This document shows, piece after piece, positions 12,657 to 24,700 of a DNA stretch of 64,000 nucleotides. The notes beneath the pieces were generated by a model that saw nothing but the letters and a program-made list of their open reading frames with translations, was not told where the DNA came from and did not search any database. Positions within the stretch are counted from its first letter, which is position 1, and the number at the start of each line of letters is the position of its first letter. Source of the stretch: Aquatica leii (taxonomy: Eukaryota; Arthropoda; Insecta; Coleoptera; Lampyridae); contig CM069438.1 in assembly GCA_035610365.1 (NCBI GenBank), positions 48,170,837 through 48,234,836 of the forward strand, in the 5' to 3' direction. The translations under genes and the position numbers were made by a program.

Positions 12657-12751
12657 TTGAGATAAGGTTTCTAAAAATATATGTTTAGTGATATACAATA
12701 AAAGCGTACTAAGCGTAAAGTGCAGTTCTCTCTCTCTAATATTAAGGTGCA

Positions 12752-15700
12752 TTAATGAGTGCACTCGTGCAATTCTCGCCGTCCTAACGGAAGCGTTGGT
12801 CTGAAATTCTCTTTAACAAATCCTTCGAACTCGTCGCAGGGACAGGTACCTTCATAGCAGTAGTTTCGTAAAGTCCGGCAAGCTTGTAACTGTAAAATAA
12901 AAGATTAGGGAAAAAACACAAAAATAAATTTGTTTAGGTACCTGTTCTTGTGAGACTTCCACGGGATTTTTAAACAAAATCCAAACGACACATTCCAAAC
13001 ACGGAGGTGTAGTCAACGATCCTTGGTAAGTCCAGTAAGTTGTAGTTTCCGGTAGAAAATTAGTCGGATCGACTGGTATACCAATTTTTTTGGATTGGTC
13101 CTTGTATTGAATGTTGTGAAGTTGCGCGACGATTTTGTTGAACTCGCGATGGGTTTTTCCCGGTTTTAGAAGAACTCCCAAGACGCAGATACCATCCGGG
13201 TGCTTGGACGCTTCTTCTAAGGAACTGTATTTTGTGTTCCAGTGTACCAAATGTAGCTAAGATTTGATTGTAGTATTTTAAGGCTGCGATTTCAGGATAC
13301 GTACCTCACCGGCAAAAGTTTTTCCTTCGATCGTATGCTCGGAACCGTAGTCGTCGGATGCGCCCCAATGACAATGGAACTGTTCCAAAACGTATTTGTC
13401 TTTTAAAGGCCCGCCGGATAGTTCAGATCCTTTTCCATTAACTGTCACTTTCCAACCCTGTCCCGTATTACAAACATTTTCAGTATTTTCAGGAATGTAT
13501 TTCCAAGTCAATTTTTTAGTAGGTGTAATCGTCTTTGTTTCGATTGGGTTTATGTCGATTGGACTTTGTCTTTCACCTTTAGCTGCAGGAAAACACTCCG
13601 GCCATGTTGATGGACCTAGAAATTATACGACGTTACGTAAAGAATTAATTAACGTAATGTAGAAAGTATTGTTGTTATTGTTCGAAATGCACGCTTTCAA
13701 TCTAAATATTTCAGCAACTGCATTAAGCAAATTGCTTCGAAAACATTTTAGGAATTTATGTTACTCGAATAACAAATTTAAAAGAAATGAGTCATAATTT
13801 GATTGAGTATATTAAACTGTTTCAAATAAAATCACGCGAAATTTTTAAACGATTATTGTCATGTGAGTACCTTAACATATAAATTAATATTAATAGTGCG
13901 TTTATGGGTCAATTAAACTCGAAAACCTGTCCACCGATACACAGAATTTTCTTTTGTACGAATGTAAATCTCCTTGCAAGGTCAAGTTTCTGTAATTACC
14001 AATACCACAAAATAATATACGTGTATTGGAAAACCATGACCTATTTGTGAACTTGTAACAGAAACGCTTGTAGAGGCGCAAAATTTGCATTAATTTGCAT
14101 AATTTGAGCTTAATTAAACGCTAAATTGTTTTGATAAACAATTACTAATTGGTCTTTAAGTAACACCGAACTTGTTAATTGCATTACAATAGTGTGAGTA
14201 AAAGCTAATTTTTTTTTATTGAAATGCGCCTCAACAAAATTTAAATATCAGAAGAAGTTCATAACAAGATTTTGTAAACAACAACAAGAAAAACAAACGT
14301 AACCGTTAAGTCGAAATCTAAAACCTGTTGAATTTTCTTAGAAAATTGCCATGTCTTGGTTGTTCTTAAGTACCTTGAACGCAGGTAACGAAATTTTGTA
14401 TTCATAGCAAAAAATCCGAAAAAAAACAATATGCTCGCTAATAACCGTGAACTCAAAGTCATTGTACTAAAATTTCTGAATCCAAAATTTAAAACCGCTA
14501 AAAGCGTATTCTAAAACAATATTAAAAAAAACATTCAAAAAAAGTATTCCAAAAATGAAAAACAAATTATTGTAACGATTATTAAAGCTAATTTATTTAT
14601 ACTAAAAATATGTACACATTTATTACTAACACTTACACTAATTTATACAGCACTATCACTCGAAAGATAATGTCCGCGGATGACTTCTATTTATTTAAAC
14701 ATTGGCGCTTGTTTACATTAAAGTCACGCACTATTTTAATTCGTCGTATTTATCTCGACACGCGTTAATCATTTATTTAAATTTGAATAATATTCTTAAC
14801 ACTGCCGACTTCGAATTACTAACATAACTGACCTACGATTTGTTTGTACCGCATTTATACATTTTGGCCATCCTTCGAGAATTTTTTATATCTTTCGGTG
14901 AACGTTCTGGAAATGGATAAAAACTTCGTGAAGGTTCTCTCTCTCTTGAGATTCTATAATGGTTGCCACAGATTTTCGTATAACGGCTTGTTACGTGAGT
15001 ATTTCTTAGTGACCAGATAGAAAACAAAGTGTCTGTCACCACGTAGTTCTAAAACTTTTCCGACTGCTGTCTTCCTAGTTCTTCTAGCCTCCTAAACTTC
15101 TTTTTAAATACGACTCCAACCCCTCTGAACATGTCAAAATCCTCGCTCATGCAATGTGCGATGGCGTAATCTTTTTGTGTCTGAAAAAGGTCTTGTTGTT
15201 CCTCGGTGGTAACTCCGAACCTAGCTTTTCCAGAACCTCCGTATAAGCTCATAAACTTATCAAACTCCATTCCTTCGATTTGATTTCTAGTTCTGCTTGT
15301 GGACCACTTTTGGCTTGCCTCTGGGTGGTTTTCGGATGCAATATATGACGTCATTAATATGCTGCACGACTTCATAAAGGCCCATTGCCTCTGAAGCTTC
15401 GGCGAAAAACCACGTCGCTTTTGGGGACAACCATACTATGTCGCCAGGTTGAAACCCACGATTTTGTGTCTTGACGTCATATGTAGTCTTTATTCTGTCG
15501 CTGGCAATTTGTGTGTTTTTACGGACCTCCTCATGTACTTCGTCTAGGTTCTTGGTCAGCTTGCTGACCTAGTCTTTTCCAACAAATTCTTCTTCTGGTC
15601 TTCGTTCAAATTGGAGGTCGCATGGCAGTCGTATTTCGCGACCGGGCATCACACATGATGGTGTTTGGCTTGTGCTTTTGTGAACGGATGATCGGTATGC

Positions 15701-18700
15701 CATTAGAAAAAGGTGCAAGTACTGATCCCAGTCTCTTTGGTGTTTGGATACTACTTTGGCTGAGTATTTTCCCATGGTTTGATACATCCGCTCAACCATG
15801 CCATCAGATTGAGGATGGAGAGGCGCCGTCCTAGTTTTCTTAATTCCCAATCAAGCTTCTTAAAACAGCCCAAACTTAAAGTTGCGGCCTTGGTCGGAGT
15901 GTAATTTTAACGCCACTCCAAACCGGTAAAAAAACTCTGGCGTAATCCTCCGTCCATTTTGTATGTGAAATAATCCATCGTCACCCGGATGTATTTGTTA
16001 TGTTATTTATTATTATGTTAACTTTACTAGCTGGTCTTGGCTGAGGTTTTGGCATTTAAACGTAAGAATGTCCAATAGATGTTGTAGGCACTTCTTCGGC
16101 GACGTATCTTGGTTAGACTTCACGCATCTCACAATTTGAGATACTGACGTGCCTCGGCCTACCACAGTCTTCTTTTTAACGTGATTGAATCTGAATCTGA
16201 GTTGACATTTAAGATCTTTATTGGTATTGTGTTTTTTACTCATACTAAAATTCTGACAACGAGTAATCCTTTTTCAACTAAGCCGCCCTCCATTGGTTCA
16301 ATCGCGCGTATGTAGCCTTTCCGGAGATTTCGATCCAGGCGTGCCATCACCATACTTTCAGTCCAACACCGATGCCATTTGAATTGTAATCTCTAGAACA
16401 TGACTAGATGAGATCAACTTGTGTCTCTTTTGGTCAACTGACTTCAAATTTTTGAGCGTTCTTCTTGTCTTCTTCTTGGGTTTTGTACGATGCCGTCGTT
16501 TCTCGAAGTATTCGTCCCGCTATCTCCTCGATGCTTTCCATTGTCTGCGCGGGTACTTCTGCAGCACAGCAAAGTTTATGACCGTCTCGTTCCGATGCAT
16601 GTTTTGCTGCTTCAAACTCCAAAGCATGCACCAAAGCGTCATCCAACGTCTTCGGTCGAGCTAATCGGAGAGTCTGCTGCGTTTCTTTGTTTCGGAGACT
16701 TTAGATGAGCATCTCCATATCCAGCCTGTAAAATTCCAAGCGCTTCTCTACGTAAGGATACTATTAAAGACGTCGCTTTCTGCTTGTTGCTCCAACCATT
16801 AGCTGTAGCTAATTGCTTGTAGTAAGTTGACCATGAAACTTTACCATCAAAATTTGGAGGTACAACTTAAAACTTGTGAGTAGTTTTTTCCCGATGGTAC
16901 ATTATTAAATCTTCGCTCGTGACGCTTCCTTTGCCGTGACAATTCATTTGGTTCATTCTTCCTTCGAGCACTTGTAGTCTTTCTCTCAATTTTTTCTCTA
17001 GCTTCTGTTCTAATTTGTCTTCTACTTTTTCTATTTTGGCATTTACAAATACACAAATTTCTTTTTTTAAGTGTAACTTATCTGTTTGGAATTCTTCTTG
17101 AACAATTTTAATTTGGTTTTCTATGCTCGTTCGCATTTCTTCTTTTAAACTTATAGAATTTTCTAACAATTTTTCTTCAATTTTTCTAGAACCTTCTTCT
17201 ATTTTCTGCGAATTTTTGTAAAACTTTTCTTCTATTTTTCTAGAATTTTCTTCTATTTTCTGAGAATGTTCGGATAGTTTTTCTTCAATTTTCTGATAAT
17301 TTTCGCCCATTTTCTATTATTTTCATTCATCGATACGAGAATTTTAAATATTTTCGCATTCATTTTAGTTTAATAACGAGTTACCGGCATAAGTTATATA
17401 TAACGCGAATAAAAAGTTTAAATACACTACTTTAACCAACGGAAACAGCTAGAATTACATGCTAACTAAAGTTTTATTTATTTACGCAATCAATGTTTTT
17501 ATTACGGGCGCGATAATAAATTACGTAATAGTATTTACACTAAAAATCGCGAACCCCACATTTAGCAACACTGTAACGATTATTAAAACTAATTCATTTA
17601 TACTATAAATATATACACGTTTATAACTAACCGAATGAATTAAATCTAAGGATATTTAATAGAAACACTTACACTAATTTATATAACACTATCAGTCGAA
17701 AGATAATGTCCGCAAATAACTTCTATTTATTTAAACACTAACGCTTGTTTACATTAAAGTCACGCACGATTTTAATTCGTCGTATTTATCTAGACACGCG
17801 TTAATCACTTATTTATTTAAACTTGAATAATATTCTTAACACTGCCGACTTCGAATTACTGACATAACTGACCTACGATTTGTTTGTACCGCATTTATAC
17901 ATTTTGGCCATCATTCGAGAATTTTCTATATCTTTTGGTGAACGTTCTGGAAATAGACAAAAAATTAATGAAGGCTCTCGAACTTAAAAATAATTTCTCA
18001 AACGTTTCATTATTATAAACTGTGATTCAGAATTCACTTGTTGGCATAAAACTTTTAAAGTAACACTCTCTTTTCAAACTTAGATTTACTTAACCCGAAT
18101 GATAGCACTTTGTAAGTGTCTTTAATTTGCAAAACCATAAAGAAAACCAAAATATATTTTGGAGAATCCAAAACGCAATAATAATTTGGTTATTTATTTT
18201 ATTTTATTACATAACAAAAATGGAAGTATAGACCACGAGTAACTGCAGTAGTGACGACGTCAAAAATAATCGACATTAATGTTCGTGTTAGATAGCGTTC
18301 TGTGATTGCAAAACACCGTTGACTGACAAAAAATGGAGCGACTGCAACAACTTCACGCAACTCGATGACGTCATTCATGTGACCGCCGAATTAATTGTAT
18401 CGCATCCTCTCAATCCCCGATTATTTATAATTTAAAGTGGTTAACAGTTTGTGCAAGGTGGGTACCAAGAATGTTAACCGATGAGAATAAAGCAGCGTTT
18501 CCGTTTAGAGGTAGAGGTGTTTCTGGAAAAAAATGTGACTGGAAAAAAAATCAGAAAAAATCCAAAGCTGGCAAGAAAAATTGTGGCGGCAGTGTTCTGA
18601 ATTGCAGAGGGAGTAATCATGGTTGATTTTTTTGGAGCAGAAATCTACAATAAATTGTGCTCAATACGTCACGACCCTTAAACAGCTTAAAACACGTCTT

Positions 18701-21700
18701 TAGCGAATTCGCCCAACAAAAACTATGGCAGACGTTCTTCTTTTTTTAACTGAGCTTTACAACTCAGCAACAACGATAACTTTGCACGAGTTCATATGGG
18801 ATCAGAGGAGAATAATACTCTAAAGTTCTTGACAAGTTTCAGATAACCTAAAGAAGTACAGCACGATCAACTATGCGTCCTTATAAGCCACTTCTATCCT
18901 ACAAGAAATAAATTTGTGGAAAGCATAAAATTCAAACAAATTATGCATAATACTGATGAGTCAATTGCAAATTACTCATTACGCTTGAAACAAGGCGCTG
19001 CTTATTGTGAATCAAAAGAGTCCCTATCTAGGATGCTAATGAAACAGCTCCTACATGCTCTCGAATCTCTCAAAATGTGTGATAAAATAATAGCAAGAAA
19101 CATTTCAGGTTCAAACAAGTATAGGAGACAGCCTCGAAACAACCCATAATTCCCCAAACAAAGTGAGGTTTTCAGGAACACCAACAACTGTTCACATACT
19201 AAGGTTAGCACCACCTCAGATCAAATGCAAAAGACAACCACCACTAAGATTTTTGTCACGTGGCCGGAGTCAACACCGACACCCTCGTAGTCCATTATAG
19301 TGAACGAAGAGGTGAACATGCAGGATACATGCCCTTTTAAATATGTCACATATGACGTCAAAACATACATATCGCTAAAGTATGTCAATCAAAAACATGA
19401 ATCACAACAGAAGAGTATTCAACTCAACCAACTGAGCAAATAGATTTATAATCGTGTCTCAATAAATTGGATGAAAACAATGGTATTAAATCGTAGAGGA
19501 AGCGCATCAAATTAATCTTTATAAAATCCAATTATAAACTTCAAAAAACGATCAGGTCGTTTTTTGAGTCCACAGGAAATCCTGTCAACCACATCGGCCG
19601 ATTTTTGGTCAAAGCCACACTAACAAACTGTGTCAATCTATATATTGTCGATGAAATTTATGATATCCTTTTTGGAAGATAATGGAAAACAACATTTGTA
19701 AATAAAAAAATCTCATAAACTTTTTGCGACTGATAAACACATTTGCAACGCCAATCTGTTACCAAACCAAAAAAAAAAACTTGACACCATTCTGATTCGT
19801 CACAAAGACATCTTCAGTAACACAGTGGGCAAGATTACTGGACTACCAGCTGAAATGCCTCTAGCGTTAGGTGAAACCCACGCAAAAGAAATAGATGCCA
19901 AGCGAACCAACGATAAAGCCACGAATAATTATTGATGTACATTCCATACCAAGAGCCAAATACCTGTTCAACCAAATAAAAAAGGTCAAATACTTTTGTC
20001 ACCTGGACATTACTGACGCCTACACACATTTGACAATTAGTGAAAAGTTTAGCCATACTTTAACGCTCAACACACCAACACATGGATTGGTTTGCCAGAC
20101 TCGCGCAGCATATAGTGCTGCAAACATCTCCGCTAATTTGGTAACGTCAAATGGAAACCGTTCTTCAAAATTTATCAAACCTTGTCAACTTCTTTGATGC
20201 TATTCTTCTTTTGACCGACATTTTTAAATTTCTAATGCCTACGTTATAAACTACACTAAGAAGTATAAAACAACATGGTCTCAAACTAAAGAGAAACTGC
20301 TCTTATGCTAGTTGTACTATCAACACAACAAAGCAGCGTTACCCGCAAATTGACACAAAAGCTCTCGCTGCATCCAGAGAAGTCGCTGCCAACTCTTTGT
20401 ATCAGTCGCATAACGAACTACGTCAATTATCTAGCACACTCTAACTTTGATGTTTTTTTCAGGTCTACTAAAGAAAATGCAAACGCCGACTACTCTTCTC
20501 GATTACCATTACCAACAAATAGTGACGTTGTTAACAAACTTTTTCTACACGAAGGAAGAAAAATAAAAGAATACGATGATTCTGGTAATTTTACAATGTG
20601 CCACATCAAACAACTTCGTGTTTGTGCCGAAAATATAGTCAGAGACAGGAAAAGATTTTCATTTAGGCAAGATTCTACAACTGTTAGAAACAGTACAAAA
20701 CCTGATACGTTACAAAGCTAATTACGTCTTAGCAGCGAATTGCTTATTAGTTTAACACCGCGTGGTTGTTTCACCATCGCTCTAACACAGTATCTGAAAC
20801 CACCTACATGGCCATGTAGGGATTATAAAGATAAAAGGTATGGCACAGTCGTTTGTGTTTTGCTGAGGAATCGATGCCAACATCAAATTTACTGCAAAAT
20901 CGTGTCCCGAAATTGCAAAACATGGACATGTTCCACCTAATATCCGAAGACGCTCTGACAACATATTCACATCAAATACGCAAGCTTGGTCGCAGGATCT
21001 ATGTTACTAACTGTCGTAGATGCCTACAGCAAATAGCTAAAAGTTTCTGAGCCAATACAAAAAAGCTCCACATTGTACAACTGGTCAACCACCGTCAATA
21101 CTATACTTGGGAAAAAATATTCGAACACGTCGTTACATCCGATGATCTTCATACTAGAAGAAACAGCAAACTAAATTTAAAACAATATTTAAAATTTTTC
21201 AATCTGGTCAACCTGTTTATTTTCTTTTTGGAAATCTACAAATGGACAAAATCATTTTTGGGATTGTCGTTACTCGCTTAGAATTCATTACAAAATCGAC
21301 CATAATAACCAGCGATTTAAAATACATGTCGACCAAGTCTAAAGTTGAGTGGGTTCAACACCAATGGCCTTGGTTTCAACTGAACCATATCAAAGAATCC
21401 TTTTTTTATGAAAACATCACACCAACAATCTTAACAACTAGCTACCACACAAGAACTTGTTTTGCGACCAGCAGCACAATAAGAGATTACATCATCAGTG
21501 ATACCTCGTAGAACGAGATGACAACTATTCATCAACTGAGATACTCAAAAGTTTGTGCAAGGTGGATACCAAGCATTTTAACCAACTAATCAGTGGAATT
21601 GCATCACAACAACTCACCGAAAAAGAGTCAAACTGTCAGGAACAGTATCCTAGGATGCAGAGAGGAAGTAATATTGGTTAATTTTTTGGACATCCAGAAT

Positions 21701-24700
21701 AAATTCTCTCTAATACGTCATGACGAAAAGCTTAAAACAAGTCTTTAGTAAATTTGTCCAGAAAAAGCTGTTTTTCTTCTGCAAAACAATGCAAGACCAC
21801 AGTACTAAAACGATTGTAAAAATTAGATGGTCTTAACTGTAAATGATCTGGTTCTGTTCTGACAATGCATTTATACCTTTTTATAATTAAAAAATAATGG
21901 CAGCTGTTACTCATTGACTAACTCTCGTAGATCTGAAACTCTCAACAACGAGCTTTCATAAAGTTTTACATTTGACGTCTTTTATTTTAAATTGTACGAT
22001 GCTGTCAAGTTTACAACCCGTCAAAAAAATTGGAAATGCAAATCACTGGGCATTCATCATCCAACACTATAAATATGAAGTGCGGATTTGAGACAACAGA
22101 TGGTGTGCTAATGCAGCGTGGAGTATAAAAATTTTGTTGTGACATTAACGCCCACAATTGATAAGTCGAAAAAGGGTTTGCATAGCATTGTTTTGATGCG
22201 TTCAATATGTCAAACTTTGTGCCAAATATGGAGCATTCGCGGACAGTAATATTTTTTTTTACTTGAAGAAAACTGTTGCTGAATTATACCCTTTACTTCG
22301 AGAAGCTTATGGTGAACATTCCCCATCGCAAGATACGTATGAACGATAATTTTGATGATTTAAAAGTGGTAATTTTAATATTGCAGACAAAGAACACGAA
22401 CACGGAAAACCTCCAAAAAAGTACAAAGATGTGGAATTGCAAGCACTATTAGATGAAGACGATTTACAAAAGCAACTCGCAGAGCAATTGAAGGTTATTC
22501 AGCAAGCAGTTTCCAATAGCCTACGAGAGATGAGAAAGATTCATGTCAGCAAATGGGTACTACGTGAACTGAACAAGAGGCAGATGGAAAGACCCAAAAC
22601 CACATCTGAAATGTTGCTCGAAATTTACATCATATCGTTACTGAGGAAGAAAAGTGGATATATTTTGTAAATCCCAAGAGCTAAAAATCATAGATAAACC
22701 CAGGCACATGATCCACATCAAGCACAAGACTGAATCGCTTTGGCAAGAAAACGATGCTTCGTGTTTGGTGGGATGAGAAAGGTAAAACGGTTAATACCAA
22801 ACGCTACCAACAATAATTGATTGATTTGAACCGTTCGCTACTAGCAAAACGACCAGAATCTCAACAAATGCAACACATAGTCATTTTCCTCAATTACATA
22901 GGGCAAAACTGGTTCGTGACACGTTGAAGGCGCTCAACTGCGAAGTGCTACCCCATGCGGCTCACTTGGTTCCTTCCGATTACTACTTGTTTGCATTGAT
23001 AAAGCACGTACTTACTGAGCTGCGCTGTGGTTCGCGGCAAAAGATAAAGTTTTTTAGCTGTTTCTTAAAAATGTAGTAGTCAGCTTCTTTCGCCAAAGTA
23101 GTTAAAACTTGTGAAGTTCATTAAGGTGCGAACATACCGAAGATGCATGGATGAGCGCGGTTGAAGTTGCGGTTGTGGTCGCTACGTCGATGTCACATTT
23201 ATAGAACACACCTTTCCGTTTTTATGACCAAGCATATCAAAAATTTTTATTTTCTCGCTGTTTACGACGCGGTTTACATACCAAAGATGCATGGATTAGT
23301 GCGGTTTAAGACGCGGTCGATACATCGATGTCACGTCAATGTAAAATAAATTTTTTTTTGAGAACGCGCATACCAAACATACATTTCCCGTAGCTTACCT
23401 CGCGGTCTGAAGCGATCTCAATCCCAAAAAAGACATAGTTTATTGCTGTGTAACTGTTGTTATTAAGGTAACTTGCAAACTCATTGGTTATTAAAAAAAG
23501 CAAACAGAACAAAAAAGCGCGCACAAAGCATTGCGTTTTTTTGTATATAAACATAATCGTAAACATATAATAAACATTTTTAATCAAAACTCAAATTTTG
23601 AACAGATTTAACACCGGTAACAAATAATAAATTCATAGACTACTGCAAAGTTGAAATACTTTACAAACTTTTCAATAAAACATCGATGCAAACTGCGCGA
23701 CCTAAACCTAATTATCAGAACACGAACATATCAAAATGTCGCGGTTTAGGTCGCGGTTCAGGTTGCGGTTTAAGCCGCGATCGCAGTTTACATCGATGAG
23801 TATCGCAACCCATTTTCCTCCATCACATACGAGAATAACCGGTTCGTGACACATTAGAAGCGCTCAACTGGGAGGTGTTACTCCATGCGGCTCACTCACT
23901 AGACTTAGTTCGTTCCGATTGTTACTTGTTTGCATCGATGGAGCACACACTTGCTGAGCAGCGTTTTGGTTCGTTCGAAGATCGTTCGATCGATTAATGG
24001 TTCGCGGCAAAAGAGAAAGATCTTTTAGTGGCGTGCTAACCACAAATTACCAGAAAGATGAGAAAAATGTGTAACTAGCCATGAAGCATCTTTTAAATAA
24101 ACCAATTTTTATCAGTCTTCCAAATTTAATATGTATTTGTTTGGAAAAAATTTGTATTTTATACTTGTAGTCAATAAAATTTTCATGTTGATTCAAGCAT
24201 CTACCAATGACCAAATTTTGGTTTAATTCAGTTTTTGATATACAAACAAACAGAAAGAAAAATGGAAGACCAACGTTCTTGATGAGTGCGGACCATTCAT
24301 TTGCATTGATAAGAATCCACTTGAATAATCACGCAAAAACTTAAATAGAGTGTGCACAAATCACGGCAGATGTGTCAATATGACATTTTTTGGAATGTAA
24401 CTGATTTGGTTTGCAGGTCAACTATAATTGTTACGCTAAATAAAGTAAAAACTTTGTACAAAGCAAAAATGTAAGCAATTTTTGTTAATTTAATTTATTT
24501 GTTTAAAAAAATGTATGTCTAAAACACAACGCTGTTATACAACAAAACACAAAGTAGTTAAAGCCTATAAAGTTTATTAAGGCGCAAACATACCGAAGAT
24601 GCATGCATAAGCGCGGTTTAGGTTGCGGTCGTAGTTGCTACCCCGTTGTCACATTTATAAAACACTCCTTTCCTTTATTGTGACCGAGAATATCAAAGAC

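Larger units (their letters stand above)
14571..17995 (-). mobile_element. Ty3/gypsy LTR retrotransposon fossil with both LTRs
   Basis: Direct repeats starting TGTAACGATTATTAAA at 14571 and TGTAACGATTATTAAAAC at 17572 are the LTRs. Between them, read on the minus strand, are a lysine/glutamate-rich coiled-coil region (about 16870-17310), further gag-like pieces (16430-16650) and an integrase fragment (15569-15850) with HPQSDGMVER, the classic Ty3/gypsy integrase string, followed by SLYGGSGKARFG-type C-terminal sequence (15050-15375). It is much shorter than a whole element of this family, and no reverse transcriptase is recognisable. The LTRs differ from each other at many positions, so the insertion is old. 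It is broken in several places and lies in the carbonic anhydrase intron in the same orientation as the gene. Confidence 0.85.
18440..21770 (+). mobile_element. Second Ty3/gypsy-like retrotransposon fossil
   Basis: Plus-strand remnants appear in the order of a gypsy element. A gag-like piece (18916-19149) has IANYSLRLKQGAAYCES. A reverse transcriptase piece (about 19870-20100) has RIIIDVHSIPRA and HLDITDAYTHL. RNase H end sequence (20380-20530) has NANADYSSRLPLP, and integrase-like traces follow to about 21500. A direct repeat of about 250 bases links its beginning (18450-18735) and end (21550-21770); this may be an LTR part or a repeated 5' region. The traces switch frames often, so the copy is old and heavily broken. 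Orientation is opposite to the neighbouring gypsy fossil. Confidence 0.75.

Noticed and set aside
13396-13662. 88-codon plus-strand open frame
   Set aside because: Antisense to carbonic anhydrase exon 2, whose motifs and splice sites are unambiguous.
18190-18440. Several TGACGTCA-like sites as a host enhancer
   Set aside because: They lie just before the second gypsy fossil and more likely belong to its control region; motif matching alone is too weak.
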